A stretch of 64,000 bases of DNA from positions 1 to 64,000 of the forward strand of contig ONDA01000009.1 of assembly GCA_900316475.1 (NCBI GenBank), read 5' to 3'. Position 1 is the stretch's first letter. Each line of letters opens with the position of its first letter. Below the pieces are notes generated by a model that saw only the letters and a list, made by a program, of their open reading frames with translations, was not told the DNA's origin and made no database searches. Below, piece after piece: positions 16,749 to 25,642 of this stretch. Position numbers and translations under genes: made by a program. The DNA comes from an uncultured Prevotellaceae bacterium. GTDB lineage: Bacteria; Bacteroidota; Bacteroidia; Bacteroidales; Bacteroidaceae.

Positions 16749-19166
16749 TTACTTCTTAATCACTTTCTTGCCTCCGACGACGTAGATGCCGTTAGGCAGT
16801 CCGTCGAGCGAAGCTGAGCCGCACCCCACATGCCGGCCCGAAACCGTATAGACATTGTCATGAGCCGTACGGCCATCGGCAGTCCTGTCATGAATGGCTG
16901 TGGGATAGGTGTCGTTATTGGCCTTTCCATAGACGTTCGTCTGATAGAATTTCACACGGTAGGGCCACTGTTCGGCAGTACTCTCCGATTCCCAGCTGAG
17001 CCAGTCGCGCGTCCAGTAGCTGGTGGGCGCGCCGCTCACCACAAGCCACAGCGCACTGCAGTTGGCAGGACAATCGAAGGCGATAAGCCCATCTGGCGTC
17101 GCGTAGGTCGTCGACCCGATGCCGCCATACCGGCGTGTCCCGTCTTTCAGATAAGCCACGAAGCCAAACTTCCACCCGGCCTTGCTGACATTGTAGGCCT
17201 TATAGCCAGCCTTGCCAGCCTCGCCGACGAGTTCCGCATAGACCGTCTTCCCACCGGCAGGGACATTCAGACGGACGGCATTGTTACCGAAGTTTTCGAT
17301 ACAGTTGGCAGCCGTTGGCGACCAGTAGCCCGCCTCATCCTTGACGAGAGCCGTCTGACTGCGCTTATTGATAGAGCCAGAGCCCTGACGCCGGATGTGG
17401 TCCATATCCATCGTTACCATACGTGCCCCGTACTCCCACATCTCCTTATTGAGCTGCTCCAGCTGCTGAGCGGCCGTACCGCTCATCGTCAGGCGCATAT
17501 AAGCCTGCAGCGGATCTTCGGGATAAACCGAATTGTTCCACAGACGGCCTATCACGTCCATGCCGTGTTTATAGCAGAAGAAGTCTTGGATGAAGTAGTT
17601 GTTGTAGCGCAGGCCCACACAGAGCGGATGGCGGTGCATACCGTTGAGCGTGTTCGACAGCCACTCGTTGTCGAACTGCATGGCAGGATAATACTTATAG
17701 GCCTGCCACTGGGCACACATCTCCCAGAACACGTTCAGCGTAGACTGTCCCCAATTGTACATCCAGCCGTTCTGGTTATTATTGTCGCAGTGTACCTGGT
17801 ACTGGAAACAGTGCCCTATCTCGTGGGCCACGGTCTGCCCGCCACGCGAGGTATGGGCGCCGTTCGAAAGGGTCAGCAGACCTATCATGTCGTCAATACC
17901 GCTGCCGCTGGCCTCCCACTCGGTGGTATAGCGCAGACGGATGGTCATCTTATAAGTGTCCGACTTCGACTTGCCCTGATTGATGGTGATAAACTTCAGA
18001 CTGTCGGCGTAAAACTCGAAGATCTTGTCGGCAGTGTCGAGGATGGTCTTCACCGAAGCGGGAACACCGGCACCGTAACCGGCCTCCCAGAACAGCACCC
18101 AATGCTTCGACTGCAGGCTGCGCTCATAGCACCACTGGCTGGCGGGATTCTTCAGCTCTGCGTCGGTGCCACAGGCATTGGGACTGCAATAGATTTTCTT
18201 GTCGACGGCGGCGATGCAGTTCTTCAGGGTGTTGGTGGTACTGGTCAGCTGACTGTTGGTCAGCGTGAAGTCGCCCACTGCCTGACGCGCTTTCTGGAGA
18301 TAGGTCTTCAGACTGCCCAGGCCGTTGCGCGACGTGCCTTCCCACCAGCCGATAACGGTTTCGGCATAGTCAATACGCTCCTGCAGCGCATCGTAGTAAG
18401 CGCGCGATGCCTGAGCCTCCTTCACAGCATTCTGCAGCTGATGCAGGACATTAGCCAGTGCCGCAGCGTCGCCGCCAGCGCCCTGCAGTGCCGTCTCTGC
18501 CGCCGCAATAGCTGCCGACAGTTTCTCGGCCACAGCCGTCTGAACGCCTGTTTCAAGGAGCGACCGCCCCTGGGCTGTCAGACTCTGCAACTCCTGGACA
18601 TAGCTGTCGGAGGACAACTCCCCCAGGTACTCCAGCGTGAAGTTGTCGACACACAGATAGTTACCCGTGGCATGCTCAGCTTTCAGCCCGATCTCCACAT
18701 CGCCGTGTTCCTCGAAGACGGCGAATGTCACGGCATACGTCTTCATAGCCGTCACTGCGGCTTTCGAATTGCCGGCAAAGAGATAGGCTCCGGTCTGAGC
18801 CGCTCCCTTGTTAGTGGTACTGCCATCGCCGCTCTGCTGGATATGCAGGGCTGCGGCTTGCAGCCTGTAGCTGCCCCTCGGCAGGTTCTTCAGCGTCTGC
18901 GAAACGGAAACGTCGGCAATCTTCTGGCCGATGCTGACCCAGGTCTCGATGTAATAAGTGCCTTTCTTGACCGAAAACACATGATTGCTTTGCCTGCTCA
19001 TGCCGTTCACAGTCCACCCCGTCGTGGCCTCGCTCTCGAAAGAGGGATTCGTGATATAGCTCGTACGGTCGACAGGTGTCTGCCCGTCTTGTGCCGCAAC
19101 AGGTGCTGCTGACACGACAACAGACAACACGACCACTAAAAACCTGACCAAATCGATTTTTTTCAT
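16749..19166 (-). CDS. Secreted putative zinc metalloprotease (DUF6055-like, HEIGH motif)
   Basis: An 805-residue exported protein with signal peptide (residues 1-25, ending APVAAQ). Residues ~30-190 form a carbohydrate-binding-like beta-sandwich (SYITNPSFESEATTGWTV). A helical FIVAR/coiled-coil-like stretch follows (~200-330, Ala/Gln-rich). A catalytic-type domain (~340-650) carries HEIGHCFQYQ around residue 445, the HExxH zinc motif of gluzincin/metzincin proteases, in a setting like DUF6055. The tail VYTVSGRHV...GIYVVGGKKVIKK is the shared secretion-tail type. It probably attacks host or dietary glycoprotein, which is inference. No experimental family member is known to me. Confidence 0.7.
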   Translation of the reverse strand: MKKIDLVRFLVVVLSVVVSAAPVAAQDGQTPVDRTSYITNPSFESEATTGWTVNGMSRQSNHVFSVKKGTYYIETWVSIGQKIADVSVSQTLKNLPRGSYRLQAAALHIQQSGDGSTTNKGAAQTGAYLFAGNSKAAVTAMKTYAVTFAVFEEHGDVEIGLKAEHATGNYLCVDNFTLEYLGELSSDSYVQELQSLTAQGRSLLETGVQTAVAEKLSAAIAAAETALQGAGGDAAALANVLHQLQNAVKEAQASRAYYDALQERIDYAETVIGWWEGTSRNGLGSLKTYLQKARQAVGDFTLTNSQLTSTTNTLKNCIAAVDKKIYCSPNACGTDAELKNPASQWCYERSLQSKHWVLFWEAGYGAGVPASVKTILDTADKIFEFYADSLKFITINQGKSKSDTYKMTIRLRYTTEWEASGSGIDDMIGLLTLSNGAHTSRGGQTVAHEIGHCFQYQVHCDNNNQNGWMYNWGQSTLNVFWEMCAQWQAYKYYPAMQFDNEWLSNTLNGMHRHPLCVGLRYNNYFIQDFFCYKHGMDVIGRLWNNSVYPEDPLQAYMRLTMSGTAAQQLEQLNKEMWEYGARMVTMDMDHIRRQGSGSINKRSQTALVKDEAGYWSPTAANCIENFGNNAVRLNVPAGGKTVYAELVGEAGKAGYKAYNVSKAGWKFGFVAYLKDGTRRYGGIGSTTYATPDGLIAFDCPANCSALWLVVSGAPTSYWTRDWLSWESESTAEQWPYRVKFYQTNVYGKANNDTYPTAIHDRTADGRTAHDNVYTVSGRHVGCGSASLDGLPNGIYVVGGKKVIKK

Positions 19167-19295
19167 GTATTACGGAATTCTTGCTGCAAATTTCGGCAAA
19201 AAAACTGATACGGCCAAATATTTACTCTTTTTTTTCATATTGCCCAACAAATCGCACTATACCCACACCTATTGTTTTTATAACATTGCGAGAAG

Positions 19296-20711
19296 TCATT
19301 CATCGTCGATAGGATAGTTTGGCGACGGCGTGCGCATAGCACGCCCGAGGCTGTCGAGCCGCTGAACGATCTCGGGGTATTCCGCAGCCAGGTTGTGCTG
19401 CTCCAGCGGGTCGTCCTTGATGCGGTAGAGCTCTAACGGCGCGTCCTTCTTCACCGTCACGGCCTTCCACCCGCTGCTGCGTATGGCACGCTGCTTACCG
19501 GGGAACTCCCAGTAGAGGTCGCGGCTGTCGGTATCGATGTCCTGACCATAGAACAGGGGCGAGATGTCCATGCCGTTGGTATCTCGAGGTACGAGGTGCG
19601 TGATACGAGGTACGTCATCGCCCGCAGCTATCCGCGCCAAGGTCGGCATGAAGTCGGGGAAGTAGACGAGATTGTCTATCTGTCGGGCCGGCACACGACC
19701 GGGCTGGTTGACGATGAGGGGCACGCGGATGCCGCCCTCATAGAGCTGTCCCTTGCGGCCTTTCAGTCCGGCACCGCAGTTCAGCTCCTTCAGCGGTGCC
19801 TGCACGGCAGCACCGTTGTCGCTGGCGAAGATGACCAGCGTGTTCTCACGCAGTCCGAGGGCGTCGAGGGTTCCCAACAGCCGGCCGATGTTGTAGTCCA
19901 TGTGGGTCACCAAGGCGGCGTAGCGCTTGGTGTTCTGCGACCAGTCGCCCTGCTCGTCATACCACGACGTGTCGTCGATGTTGTAAGGCTCGTGGGGGGC
20001 ATCGTAGCCGAGGAAGAGGAAGAACGGCCGGTCCTGGTTGCGGTGAATGAACTGTATGGCATCGTCGGTCGAGATCTCTGTATTGTGGCGCACGTGGGCG
20101 TCGTTCTCGTTCTCCTTGATATTGACAAGGCTGTCGCCGTGCAGACGGTAGTAAGGGTAGTAATAGGGCGAGTTAGAGTGGACGGTGGCGATGGTCCAGC
20201 CGTAGAACTCGTCGAAACCGCGGTGGTTGGGGGCTGCCTGCGGGTCGTAGCCGTCGAGGTGCCATTTGTTGACCAGACAGGTGCGGTAGCCGGCCTTTGT
20301 CAGCACCGTCCCGAGGGTGACATCTTCGGGCAGCAGGTTGGCGCGGCGCACGATGGTGGTGTCGCCCTTGGGGCTGATTTTCAGACCTGTCATTCCGCCG
20401 GCATAGCACTGGTTGTCGCGGATGCGGGTGTTGCCGCTGTTCTTCCCCGTCATCAGCGAACAACGTGAGGGGGAGCTGATGCCGCTGCCGGCGTAAGCCT
20501 GCGTGAACGACGTGCCGGTACGTGCCAGCCGGTCGATGTTCGGCGTCTGGATATACTGGTTGCCATAGCAGGCCAGGTCGCCGTAACCCATGTCGTCGGC
20601 CAGGATAAAGATGATGTTCGGGCGCTCGGCCGTCGCCTTCTGGGGTTGGGCGCCCGCTGCCTGTGCCTGCTGTGCCAGCAAGGCGCCTAAAGTCATTAAC
20701 GCACTTTTCAT
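19296..20711 (-). CDS. Serine-type sulfatase (arylsulfatase family), exported
   Basis: Hydrolyses sulfate esters, probably on plant or host glycans. The S1 alkaline-phosphatase-fold core is clear: PNIIFILADDMGYGDLACYG metal site, then SSPSRCSLMTGK, where the first Ser (residue 79) would be converted to formylglycine; ASDNGAAV is a second metal site. Because the modified residue is Ser, an anaerobic sulfatase-maturing radical SAM enzyme is needed; none is recognisable here. I place the start at MKSALMTLGALL (20711), giving a short signal peptide; the longer frame would start at TTG inside the promoter. 471 residues, normal. The C-terminal DPLEQHNLAAEYPEI is typical of the family. Confidence 0.9.
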   Translation of the reverse strand: MKSALMTLGALLAQQAQAAGAQPQKATAERPNIIFILADDMGYGDLACYGNQYIQTPNIDRLARTGTSFTQAYAGSGISSPSRCSLMTGKNSGNTRIRDNQCYAGGMTGLKISPKGDTTIVRRANLLPEDVTLGTVLTKAGYRTCLVNKWHLDGYDPQAAPNHRGFDEFYGWTIATVHSNSPYYYPYYRLHGDSLVNIKENENDAHVRHNTEISTDDAIQFIHRNQDRPFFLFLGYDAPHEPYNIDDTSWYDEQGDWSQNTKRYAALVTHMDYNIGRLLGTLDALGLRENTLVIFASDNGAAVQAPLKELNCGAGLKGRKGQLYEGGIRVPLIVNQPGRVPARQIDNLVYFPDFMPTLARIAAGDDVPRITHLVPRDTNGMDISPLFYGQDIDTDSRDLYWEFPGKQRAIRSSGWKAVTVKKDAPLELYRIKDDPLEQHNLAAEYPEIVQRLDSLGRAMRTPSPNYPIDDE

Positions 20712-20725
20712 ATCGTTTTTTGTTT

Positions 20726-20734
20726 GCAAATTTA
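20726..20734 (-). promoter_or_regulatory. -7 box of sulfatase gene
   Basis: TAAATTTGC on the minus strand, 14 bases before the sulfatase ATG. It is interleaved with the divergent nitroreductase promoter, so the two genes may be expressed in competition. Confidence 0.5.
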
Positions 20735-20746
20735 CAAAAAAGTTTG

Positions 20747-20755
20747 TAACTTTGC
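20747..20755 (+). promoter_or_regulatory. -7 box of nitroreductase gene
   Basis: TAACTTTGC on the plus strand, 18 bases before the ATG at 20774; a TTTG at 20723-20726 lies 20 bases upstream and could be the -33 element. Confidence 0.6.
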
Positions 20756-20773
20756 ACGCAAAAAGAGAAAAAT

Positions 20774-21541
20774 ATGAAAAATCTACTGACGCGCCGCACC
20801 ATCCGCAAATATACTGACAAGGATGTCAGCAACGAATTACTGAACCGCCTCATGGAGGAAGCCGCCCGCACCCAGACGATGGGCAACCTGCAGCTCTACT
20901 CCGTCGTCGTCACCCGTTCGCAGGAGATGAAGAAGCAGCTGGCACCGGCACATTTTGGTCAGCCGATGGTGACCGAGGCCCCCGTGGTGCTCACCGTCTG
21001 CGCCGACTTCAACCGCACCAGCTTCTGGGCCCGCTGCCGCAAGGCCGAGCCGGGCTACGACAACTTCCTCTCGTTCATGAACGCCGCCACCGATGCCCTG
21101 CTCTACACGCAGACGCTCTGCAACCTCATGGACGAGGAGGGACTTGGCTACTGCTACCTCGGTACGACGGTCTATCAGCCGCAGCAGATCATCGACGTGC
21201 TCCACCTGCCCAAGCTCACGATGCCCGTAGCCACACTGACCGTCGGCTGGCCCGCCGAGGAGCCTCCCCTCTCCGACCGCCTGCCCCTCGAGGGCTTCGT
21301 CCACCAGGAGCGCTACAACGACTACTCAGGCGCCGACATCGACACCTATTATAATTATAAGGAGCAGCTCGAGGAGAACCGCCACTTCGTCAGCATCAAC
21401 CACAAGGAGACGCTGGCACAGGTTTTCACCGACATACGCTATACGCGCCGCGACAACGAGGCCATGTCGAAGACGCTCATTGAGACCCTCGTCCGCCAGG
21501 GCTTCCTGCCCCACACCGCCCTCATGGCTCCCAACGTATAA
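20774..21541 (+). CDS. Nitroreductase family NAD(P)H/FMN oxidoreductase
   Basis: FMN-dependent reductase of the NfsA/FRP type, 255 residues, acting on nitro or quinone compounds or flavin in the cytoplasm. Family features: N-terminal RRTIRKYTDKDVSNELLNRL (FMN phosphate contact), ARTQTMGNLQLYSVVV, and GLGYCYLGTTVYQPQQIIDV, followed by MPVATLTVGWPAEEPPLSDRLPLE, typical of NfsA-like proteins. The natural substrate is unknown. Confidence 0.9.
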   Translation: MKNLLTRRTIRKYTDKDVSNELLNRLMEEAARTQTMGNLQLYSVVVTRSQEMKKQLAPAHFGQPMVTEAPVVLTVCADFNRTSFWARCRKAEPGYDNFLSFMNAATDALLYTQTLCNLMDEEGLGYCYLGTTVYQPQQIIDVLHLPKLTMPVATLTVGWPAEEPPLSDRLPLEGFVHQERYNDYSGADIDTYYNYKEQLEENRHFVSINHKETLAQVFTDIRYTRRDNEAMSKTLIETLVRQGFLPHTALMAPNV

Positions 21542-21646
21542 GACCTCAATGATGTAAAAGGCATCTTGGCAAGCGCAGAAATGCTCAGACAGAGATGTAA
21601 AGAGGCTGTTCAGCATCAGGAAGCCTCATTAGATTTTGGAGAATAA
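21542..21646 (+). pseudogene. In-frame coding relic directly after the nitroreductase stop
   Basis: The 34 codons following the TAA at 21539-21541, in the same frame, read like real protein (LNDVKGILASAEMLRQRCKE, then a short acidic end) and close with TAA at 21644. There is no start codon at the beginning. The nitroreductase already has normal family length, so this is not simply its lost tail; it looks like the 3' remnant of another deleted gene at the edge of a decayed island. Confidence 0.35.
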
Positions 21647-21665
21647 ATATATGAGAAAATAGCAA

Positions 21666-21944
21666 TTATTTGTCATTATAATGACCGTAGGCAGAAAGAA
21701 CATCAACATGGACTTCTGTCTCAAAAATGCGATAAATAAGTCGATGCTTCTTTGTGATTTCACGGCTCCATCTGCCCTCTGGTTTTCCTTTCAACGGTTC
21801 AGGATGACCCAGTCCTGTCTTGGGATGATCGTAAAGTTCGCCTATGAACCTAAGAGCTTTTTTGTAAGCCTTAGGCTCATAGCGCAGCAGATTTTTCAAG
21901 TCAGCCTGAGCCTCCTCCTTGATGATAACCTTATATTGGCTCAT
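21666..21944 (-). CDS. yoeB: Txe/YoeB family toxin
   Basis: A 92-residue toxin of the RelE superfamily that would cleave mRNA at the ribosome. YoeB hallmarks: EEAQADLKNLL at the N-terminus, GLGHPEPLKGKPEGRWSREI (matching the GxGxPExLkgxxxGxWSRRI pattern), HRLIYRI, and a C-terminal AYGHYND containing the catalytic His. It overlaps the antitoxin gene by 4 bases (ATGA), standard for such pairs. It lies in a degenerate region with relics and repeats. Confidence 0.88.
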   Translation of the reverse strand: MSQYKVIIKEEAQADLKNLLRYEPKAYKKALRFIGELYDHPKTGLGHPEPLKGKPEGRWSREITKKHRLIYRIFETEVHVDVLSAYGHYNDK

Positions 21945-22174
21945 AAACTGCGAATATATTTGTCGAGCTCCTCCACATTGGCAAAACTCTTGCCAGGCTG
22001 TTCCTCAGCCCGTTCTATCTTGGCAAAGAATTCCTCTTTTGTCATCAAAGTTGGGTCTTCTTTTTCCTTCACCAACTTGCGCAAATATTTAGCCACACGT
22101 TTCATCATGGGTTCACTATCGGCAAGAATCCCCATGTCACGCCAAATCTGTGCATTCAACTGTACTGATGTCAT
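21941..22174 (-). CDS. Antitoxin partner of the YoeB-like toxin
   Basis: A 77-residue protein starting MTSVQLNAQIWRDMGILADS. It is predicted to bind and neutralise the downstream toxin and repress the operon. A helical N-terminal dimerisation part is followed by a C-terminal part (KEEFFAKIERAEEQPGKSF) that would wrap the toxin. It resembles the DUF2683-like antitoxins that accompany YoeB in Bacteroidetes. The start is set at 22174 because the upstream in-frame alternative is TTG and lies within the -7 promoter box. Confidence 0.8.
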   Translation of the reverse strand: MTSVQLNAQIWRDMGILADSEPMMKRVAKYLRKLVKEKEDPTLMTKEEFFAKIERAEEQPGKSFANVEELDKYIRSL

Positions 22175-22203
22175 ATCTTCTAAATAATAATGCAATTTCG
22201 GTT

Positions 22204-22236
22204 GCAAATATATGAATTAATTCTGATAAAACAAAA
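22204..22236 (-). promoter_or_regulatory. Full promoter of the toxin-antitoxin operon
   Basis: Minus strand: -33 TTTTG (22232-22236), 19-base spacer, -7 TATATTTGC (22204-22212). This is one of the clearest matches in the window to the Bacteroidetes promoter. Confidence 0.75.
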
Positions 22237-22253
22237 CAAAAACAGATAAAACT

Positions 22254-22571
22254 ATGGATAGAGAGAAACTACAACGAGGTCTTGGACTGTTCTTGGATGC
22301 GATGCGTCCATACGCAGTAAAGAAGCAGGAAAGGCAGCCCTTAGCATGAAATTGAGGGAATACCTGGCCTTATGCTCGTATCTATCATAACGAACGAGTC
22401 ACGTTCTTGAATCCTCAGGAAGATGGCTACTGGCTGTTGGATCCGTCGGTGATGCCTAAACCTGCTGGTGGGGAGCCAGCACCAGAGCCTGGGCCAGAAC
22501 CAACACCTACGCCCGGGCCTACGACAACTCCTGGCCCTGAGCCAACACCGACACCTTACACTGAAGAATAA
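22254..22571 (+). pseudogene. Truncated relic, possible Swt1-HEPN type defence protein
   Basis: ATG at 22254 opens MDREKLQRGLGLFLDAMRPY, which I associate with the N-terminus of Swt1-family HEPN domains. After ~31 codons there are two in-frame TGA stops (22347, 22353). The same frame then continues open with WPYARIYHNERVTFLNPQ and a Pro/Glu/Thr-rich end (PEPTPTPGP units) to TAA at 22569. The middle of the presumed protein is missing. The family assignment rests on about 20 residues and is tentative; that this is a broken gene is better supported. Confidence 0.5.
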
Positions 22572-22630
22572 AATGCCAAAAGTCAATGCCGGGGCCGACT
22601 GGCGAGCACGTCTGCACCTGTGCGACACAA

Positions 22631-22955
22631 CATATACCCGCACCTCTTACACCTGGCACTTAACTGGTTGATTTTCAATAGGGTTTCATCACAGGTCAGT
22701 CACACCAGTGGTCGCACCAGTGGTCGCACCAATGGTAGAACTTGAGTCAGGAAAATCTCACGGCCGCTCGTGAAAATTTCACGGCCGCTCAGAAAAATTT
22801 CACGGCCGCTCGTGAAAATTTCACGGCGTGAAATTTTTCTGAGAGGCCGTGTGGTGGTGCGACTACCGGTGTCACCACAGGTGCGACTACCCTACAGAAA
22901 AAGTATATTGATAGTCAGCGAGTTAAGCGTCAGGTGTAAGAGGTGTGGGTATATG
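22631..22955. repeat. Palindromic intergenic element, copy 1 (325 bp)
   Basis: Terminal inverted repeats of ~45 bp: the left end has CACCTCTTACACCTGGCACT and the right end is its imperfect complement; in this copy both ends extend outward with CATATACCC. Internal layers are GGTCGCACC-type boxes and a core of ~22-bp units containing GGCCGnGAAATTTT. The same architecture is found at 42017-42353 and 61507-61895. No coding capacity. Confidence 0.85.
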
Positions 22956-22971
22956 TATTTTTAGCAAGGGA

Positions 22972-23108
22972 ACAATTGTACGTTTTTAATACAAGAGAAC
23001 AGGAGGACTTTTTAAACAGGAGGACAAGAGAACAACATTCTATGTCATTATCACAGAACAATTTGTACTCCTGTCCTCATGTACTCCTGTCTAAAAAGTA
23101 CTTCTGTC
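22972..23108. repeat. Short copy of the inverted ~25-bp-unit array
   Basis: Left arm has units like ACAGGAGGACAAGAGAAC; right arm has GTACTCCTGTCCTCATGTAC units, the complement of the left. The centre (ATTCTATGTCATTATCACAG) resembles the centre of the larger array at 32600-33193. It directly abuts the stop codon of the ExuT-like gene at 23110. Confidence 0.8.
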
Positions 23109-23109
23109 T

Positions 23110-24564
23110 TTACTCGACGACGATGGGCTTGTACTTCGGTACGAGTGTCTTCATGATGCACCAGCCGATGAGGTAGGCCACGGCACAGATGCAGAAGACC
23201 ACCATATAGGCGGCGGGCTTGCCCTCGAAGCCGAAGAACGTGAAGTTGGCACCCTGGGCGGCAGCCCATGTGAAGAAGTTACCCGAACCCATGTTGATGG
23301 CCATAGAACCCAGACCGCCGGTCATCGTGCCGAGACCGACGATGGTGCCGATGGTAGACTTGGGGAACATGTCGCCGATGGTCGAGAAAAGGTTGGCCGA
23401 CCAAGCCTGATGTCCGGCACCGAGCAGACCGATGAGGATAGCAGGCCACCAGGCGCTATAGGCACCGAGGGGCTGTGCCAGCAGACCCAGCACGGGGAAG
23501 CAGGCGAAGATGAGCATGGCGCGCATACGGCCTAAGTAGGGGTTCATGCCACGCTTCTCGACGAAATACTTCGGCAGATAGCCACCACCGATAGAGAGCA
23601 CGGTGACGATGAAGTAGAGCGTGAAGATGAGCAGGATACCCATCGTGGAGTCGGAGGTGTAGCGATACTGGTCGCTGAAGTAGGCAGGTGCCCAGAAGAG
23701 GAAGAACCACCACACGCCGTCGGTCATGAACTTACCGACGAGGAAGGCCCACGTCTGCTTGAAGGTGAAGCACTTGAAGAACGGGATGGCCTTCTCCTCC
23801 TTCACGGCGTCGCGGTCCTGGACGTCGGCGATGTCGCTGTCTTGCTCAATGTAGTTCAGCTCGGCCTGGTTGACACGCTTGTTCTGACGCGGCTTCTCGT
23901 AGAGCCACATCCACAGCCCCATCCAGATATAGCCTAAGACACCGATGATGATGAAGGCCATCTCCCAGCCCCAGGCACGGGCCAGCAGGGGGATGGTGGC
24001 GGGAGCAGCGAGGGCACCCACCGACGCACCGCTGTTGAAGATAGAGGTGGAGAAGGCACGGTCTTTCTTCGGGAAATACTCTGCCGTGGCCTTGATGGCA
24101 GCGGGGAAGTTACCGGCCTCACCGACGGCAAGAATCAGACGGCAGGAGAGGAAGAGCCAGACGGAGATGGTGGCAATGGCGACAGCAGCATCGCTACCGG
24201 CCTGCACGGCACGCAGTGCCTCGAAGGAGTCGTAGCCCTCGATATTCATGGCCACCCAGCCGCAGCCGGCATGCATGACGGCACCCGTTGACCATACAAA
24301 GATAGCAATGAGATAGCCTTTCTTCGTGCCCATCCAGTCGATGAACTTACCGGCGAAGAGGTTGGCGACGGCATAGAACAGCGAGAACATACCGGTGATG
24401 AAGCCGTAGTCGGCATCGGTCCAGTGGAAGTCGACGGCGATGAAGTCTTTCCAGGTGAGTGACAAGACCTGACGGTCCATATAGTTGACGGTGGTTGCTA
24501 AGAAGAGCAATCCACAGATGACCCAACGGAAGTTGGACATTTTGGTTGTTTGTACAGGTGTCAT
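23110..24564 (-). CDS. exuT: MFS hexuronate transporter (ExuT-like)
   Basis: A 484-residue, ~12-helix major facilitator, anion:cation symporter type, probably importing galacturonate/glucuronate or keto-uronates. Seen: NYMDRQVLSLTWKDF at helix 1, DWMGTKKGYLIAI (MFS A-motif region), and AVGEAGNFPAAIKATAEYFP then FNSGASVGALAAP, hallmarks of the ExuT/GudP group. A start at the third Met (MSNFRWVICG) is also possible. It follows kduI by 31 bases in the same orientation, so the two form a uronate-catabolic unit that continues the PL4/PL11/GH28 pathway. Confidence 0.85.
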   Translation of the reverse strand: MTPVQTTKMSNFRWVICGLLFLATTVNYMDRQVLSLTWKDFIAVDFHWTDADYGFITGMFSLFYAVANLFAGKFIDWMGTKKGYLIAIFVWSTGAVMHAGCGWVAMNIEGYDSFEALRAVQAGSDAAVAIATISVWLFLSCRLILAVGEAGNFPAAIKATAEYFPKKDRAFSTSIFNSGASVGALAAPATIPLLARAWGWEMAFIIIGVLGYIWMGLWMWLYEKPRQNKRVNQAELNYIEQDSDIADVQDRDAVKEEKAIPFFKCFTFKQTWAFLVGKFMTDGVWWFFLFWAPAYFSDQYRYTSDSTMGILLIFTLYFIVTVLSIGGGYLPKYFVEKRGMNPYLGRMRAMLIFACFPVLGLLAQPLGAYSAWWPAILIGLLGAGHQAWSANLFSTIGDMFPKSTIGTIVGLGTMTGGLGSMAINMGSGNFFTWAAAQGANFTFFGFEGKPAAYMVVFCICAVAYLIGWCIMKTLVPKYKPIVVE

Positions 24565-24600
24565 AGATATTTACGATTTACAGATTTTCGATTTACTATT
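24565..24600. repeat. Degenerate CGATTTA repeats between kduI and exuT
   Basis: ACGATTTA CAGATTTT CGATTTAC units starting at the kduI stop codon resemble the 8-bp array at 58363-58466. Confidence 0.5.
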
Positions 24601-25603
24601 TGATGTCGATGACGGGAATGTTGTCCTTGTCGTTATAGTAGAGGTTCTCGCCAGCCATACCCCAGATGAAGGTGTAGTAGTAGGTGCCTGCGGCAGCGTG
24701 CATCGACCACTCGGGCGACATGATGGCCTGCTCGTTGTGCAGCCATACGTTGCGGCTCTCCTGGGGCTGACCCATGACGTGACTGATGGTCTGTCCGTCG
24801 GGCAGGTTGAAGTAGTAGTAAGCCTCGATGCGGCGACCGTGGGTGTGCGGCGGCATGGTGTTCCAGACGGCACCGGGGTTGAGCTGTGTCAGACCGAGCT
24901 GCAGCTGGCAGGGGCCTTCCTCGAGCACGTCGTTGACGATGAGCTTGTAGACGGTGCGGTTGTTGGCTTCCTCGACGGTTCCCACGGGTCCCCAGACGGC
25001 AGCCTTCAACGAACCCTTACGGCCGTCGAGGGTAATCCACTGCGTCTTGTAGTGCTGGTGGGCGGTGGCAGAGTTCAGGTAGAACTTGGCAGGCTTCTTG
25101 GCGTCCTTAGAGCGGAACTGCACCTTCTTGTTCACGTCCTTGTCCTTGCCGATGTGGCCGCGGCCGATGTAGAGGGCCTCCTTCGGCGAAAGGGCATACT
25201 CCTTGCCGTCGACGATGACGACGCCGTCGCCGGCACCGCAGTTGACGACGCCGAGCTCACGGTTGTACATGAAGTACTTCTCCTTGATGGTTTTGTCGAC
25301 GTCGAGACCCAGCTCCCAGAAGTTCTCCAGCGTCAGCGTCGTGTTGACGGGCATGGCACCGCCGAAGATGAAGCGGTCGTAGTGGGAATAGGTGAGCAGG
25401 ATGGAGTCTGGCGACATGACCTTCTCCATGACGAAGCGCTCACGGAGCAGCTTCGTGTCGTAGTGCTTCACGTCTTCAGGATGGCAGGCGGTCTGGAACT
25501 TCACGTGCTGAGCGCCCACGAACCGGTCGGCCTCCTGTGCATTGACCGGGGAAAGCATCAAAGCGAGCGCCCCGGCGGTTAAAAGAAATGTTTTTTTGTT
25601 CAT
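24596..25603 (-). CDS. kduI: 5-dehydro-4-deoxy-D-glucuronate isomerase KduI with a signal peptide
   Basis: Isomerises 5-keto-4-deoxyuronate, the product of unsaturated galacturonide cleavage, to 2,5-diketo-3-deoxygluconate. KduI family features are strong across the length: [35 protein letters not shown], the cupin metal site [37 protein letters not shown], and [20 protein letters not shown]. Unusually, the protein starts with a classical signal peptide ([20 protein letters not shown], then NAQ), whereas known KduI enzymes are cytoplasmic. It is 335 residues against ~280 for E. coli KduI; the excess is the leader plus loops ([19 protein letters not shown]). It stands upstream of exuT. Confidence 0.9.
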   Translation of the reverse strand: MNKKTFLLTAGALALMLSPVNAQEADRFVGAQHVKFQTACHPEDVKHYDTKLLRERFVMEKVMSPDSILLTYSHYDRFIFGGAMPVNTTLTLENFWELGLDVDKTIKEKYFMYNRELGVVNCGAGDGVVIVDGKEYALSPKEALYIGRGHIGKDKDVNKKVQFRSKDAKKPAKFYLNSATAHQHYKTQWITLDGRKGSLKAAVWGPVGTVEEANNRTVYKLIVNDVLEEGPCQLQLGLTQLNPGAVWNTMPPHTHGRRIEAYYYFNLPDGQTISHVMGQPQESRNVWLHNEQAIMSPEWSMHAAAGTYYYTFIWGMAGENLYYNDKDNIPVIDIK

Positions 25604-25642
25604 ATTTACATTGTTTTAAATTAATCTGTTATATTTTTATTG

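Noticed and set aside
22972-23108. CRISPR-like array
   Set aside because: Units are adjacent or nearly so with no unique spacers, orientation flips in the middle, and no cas gene is in the window.
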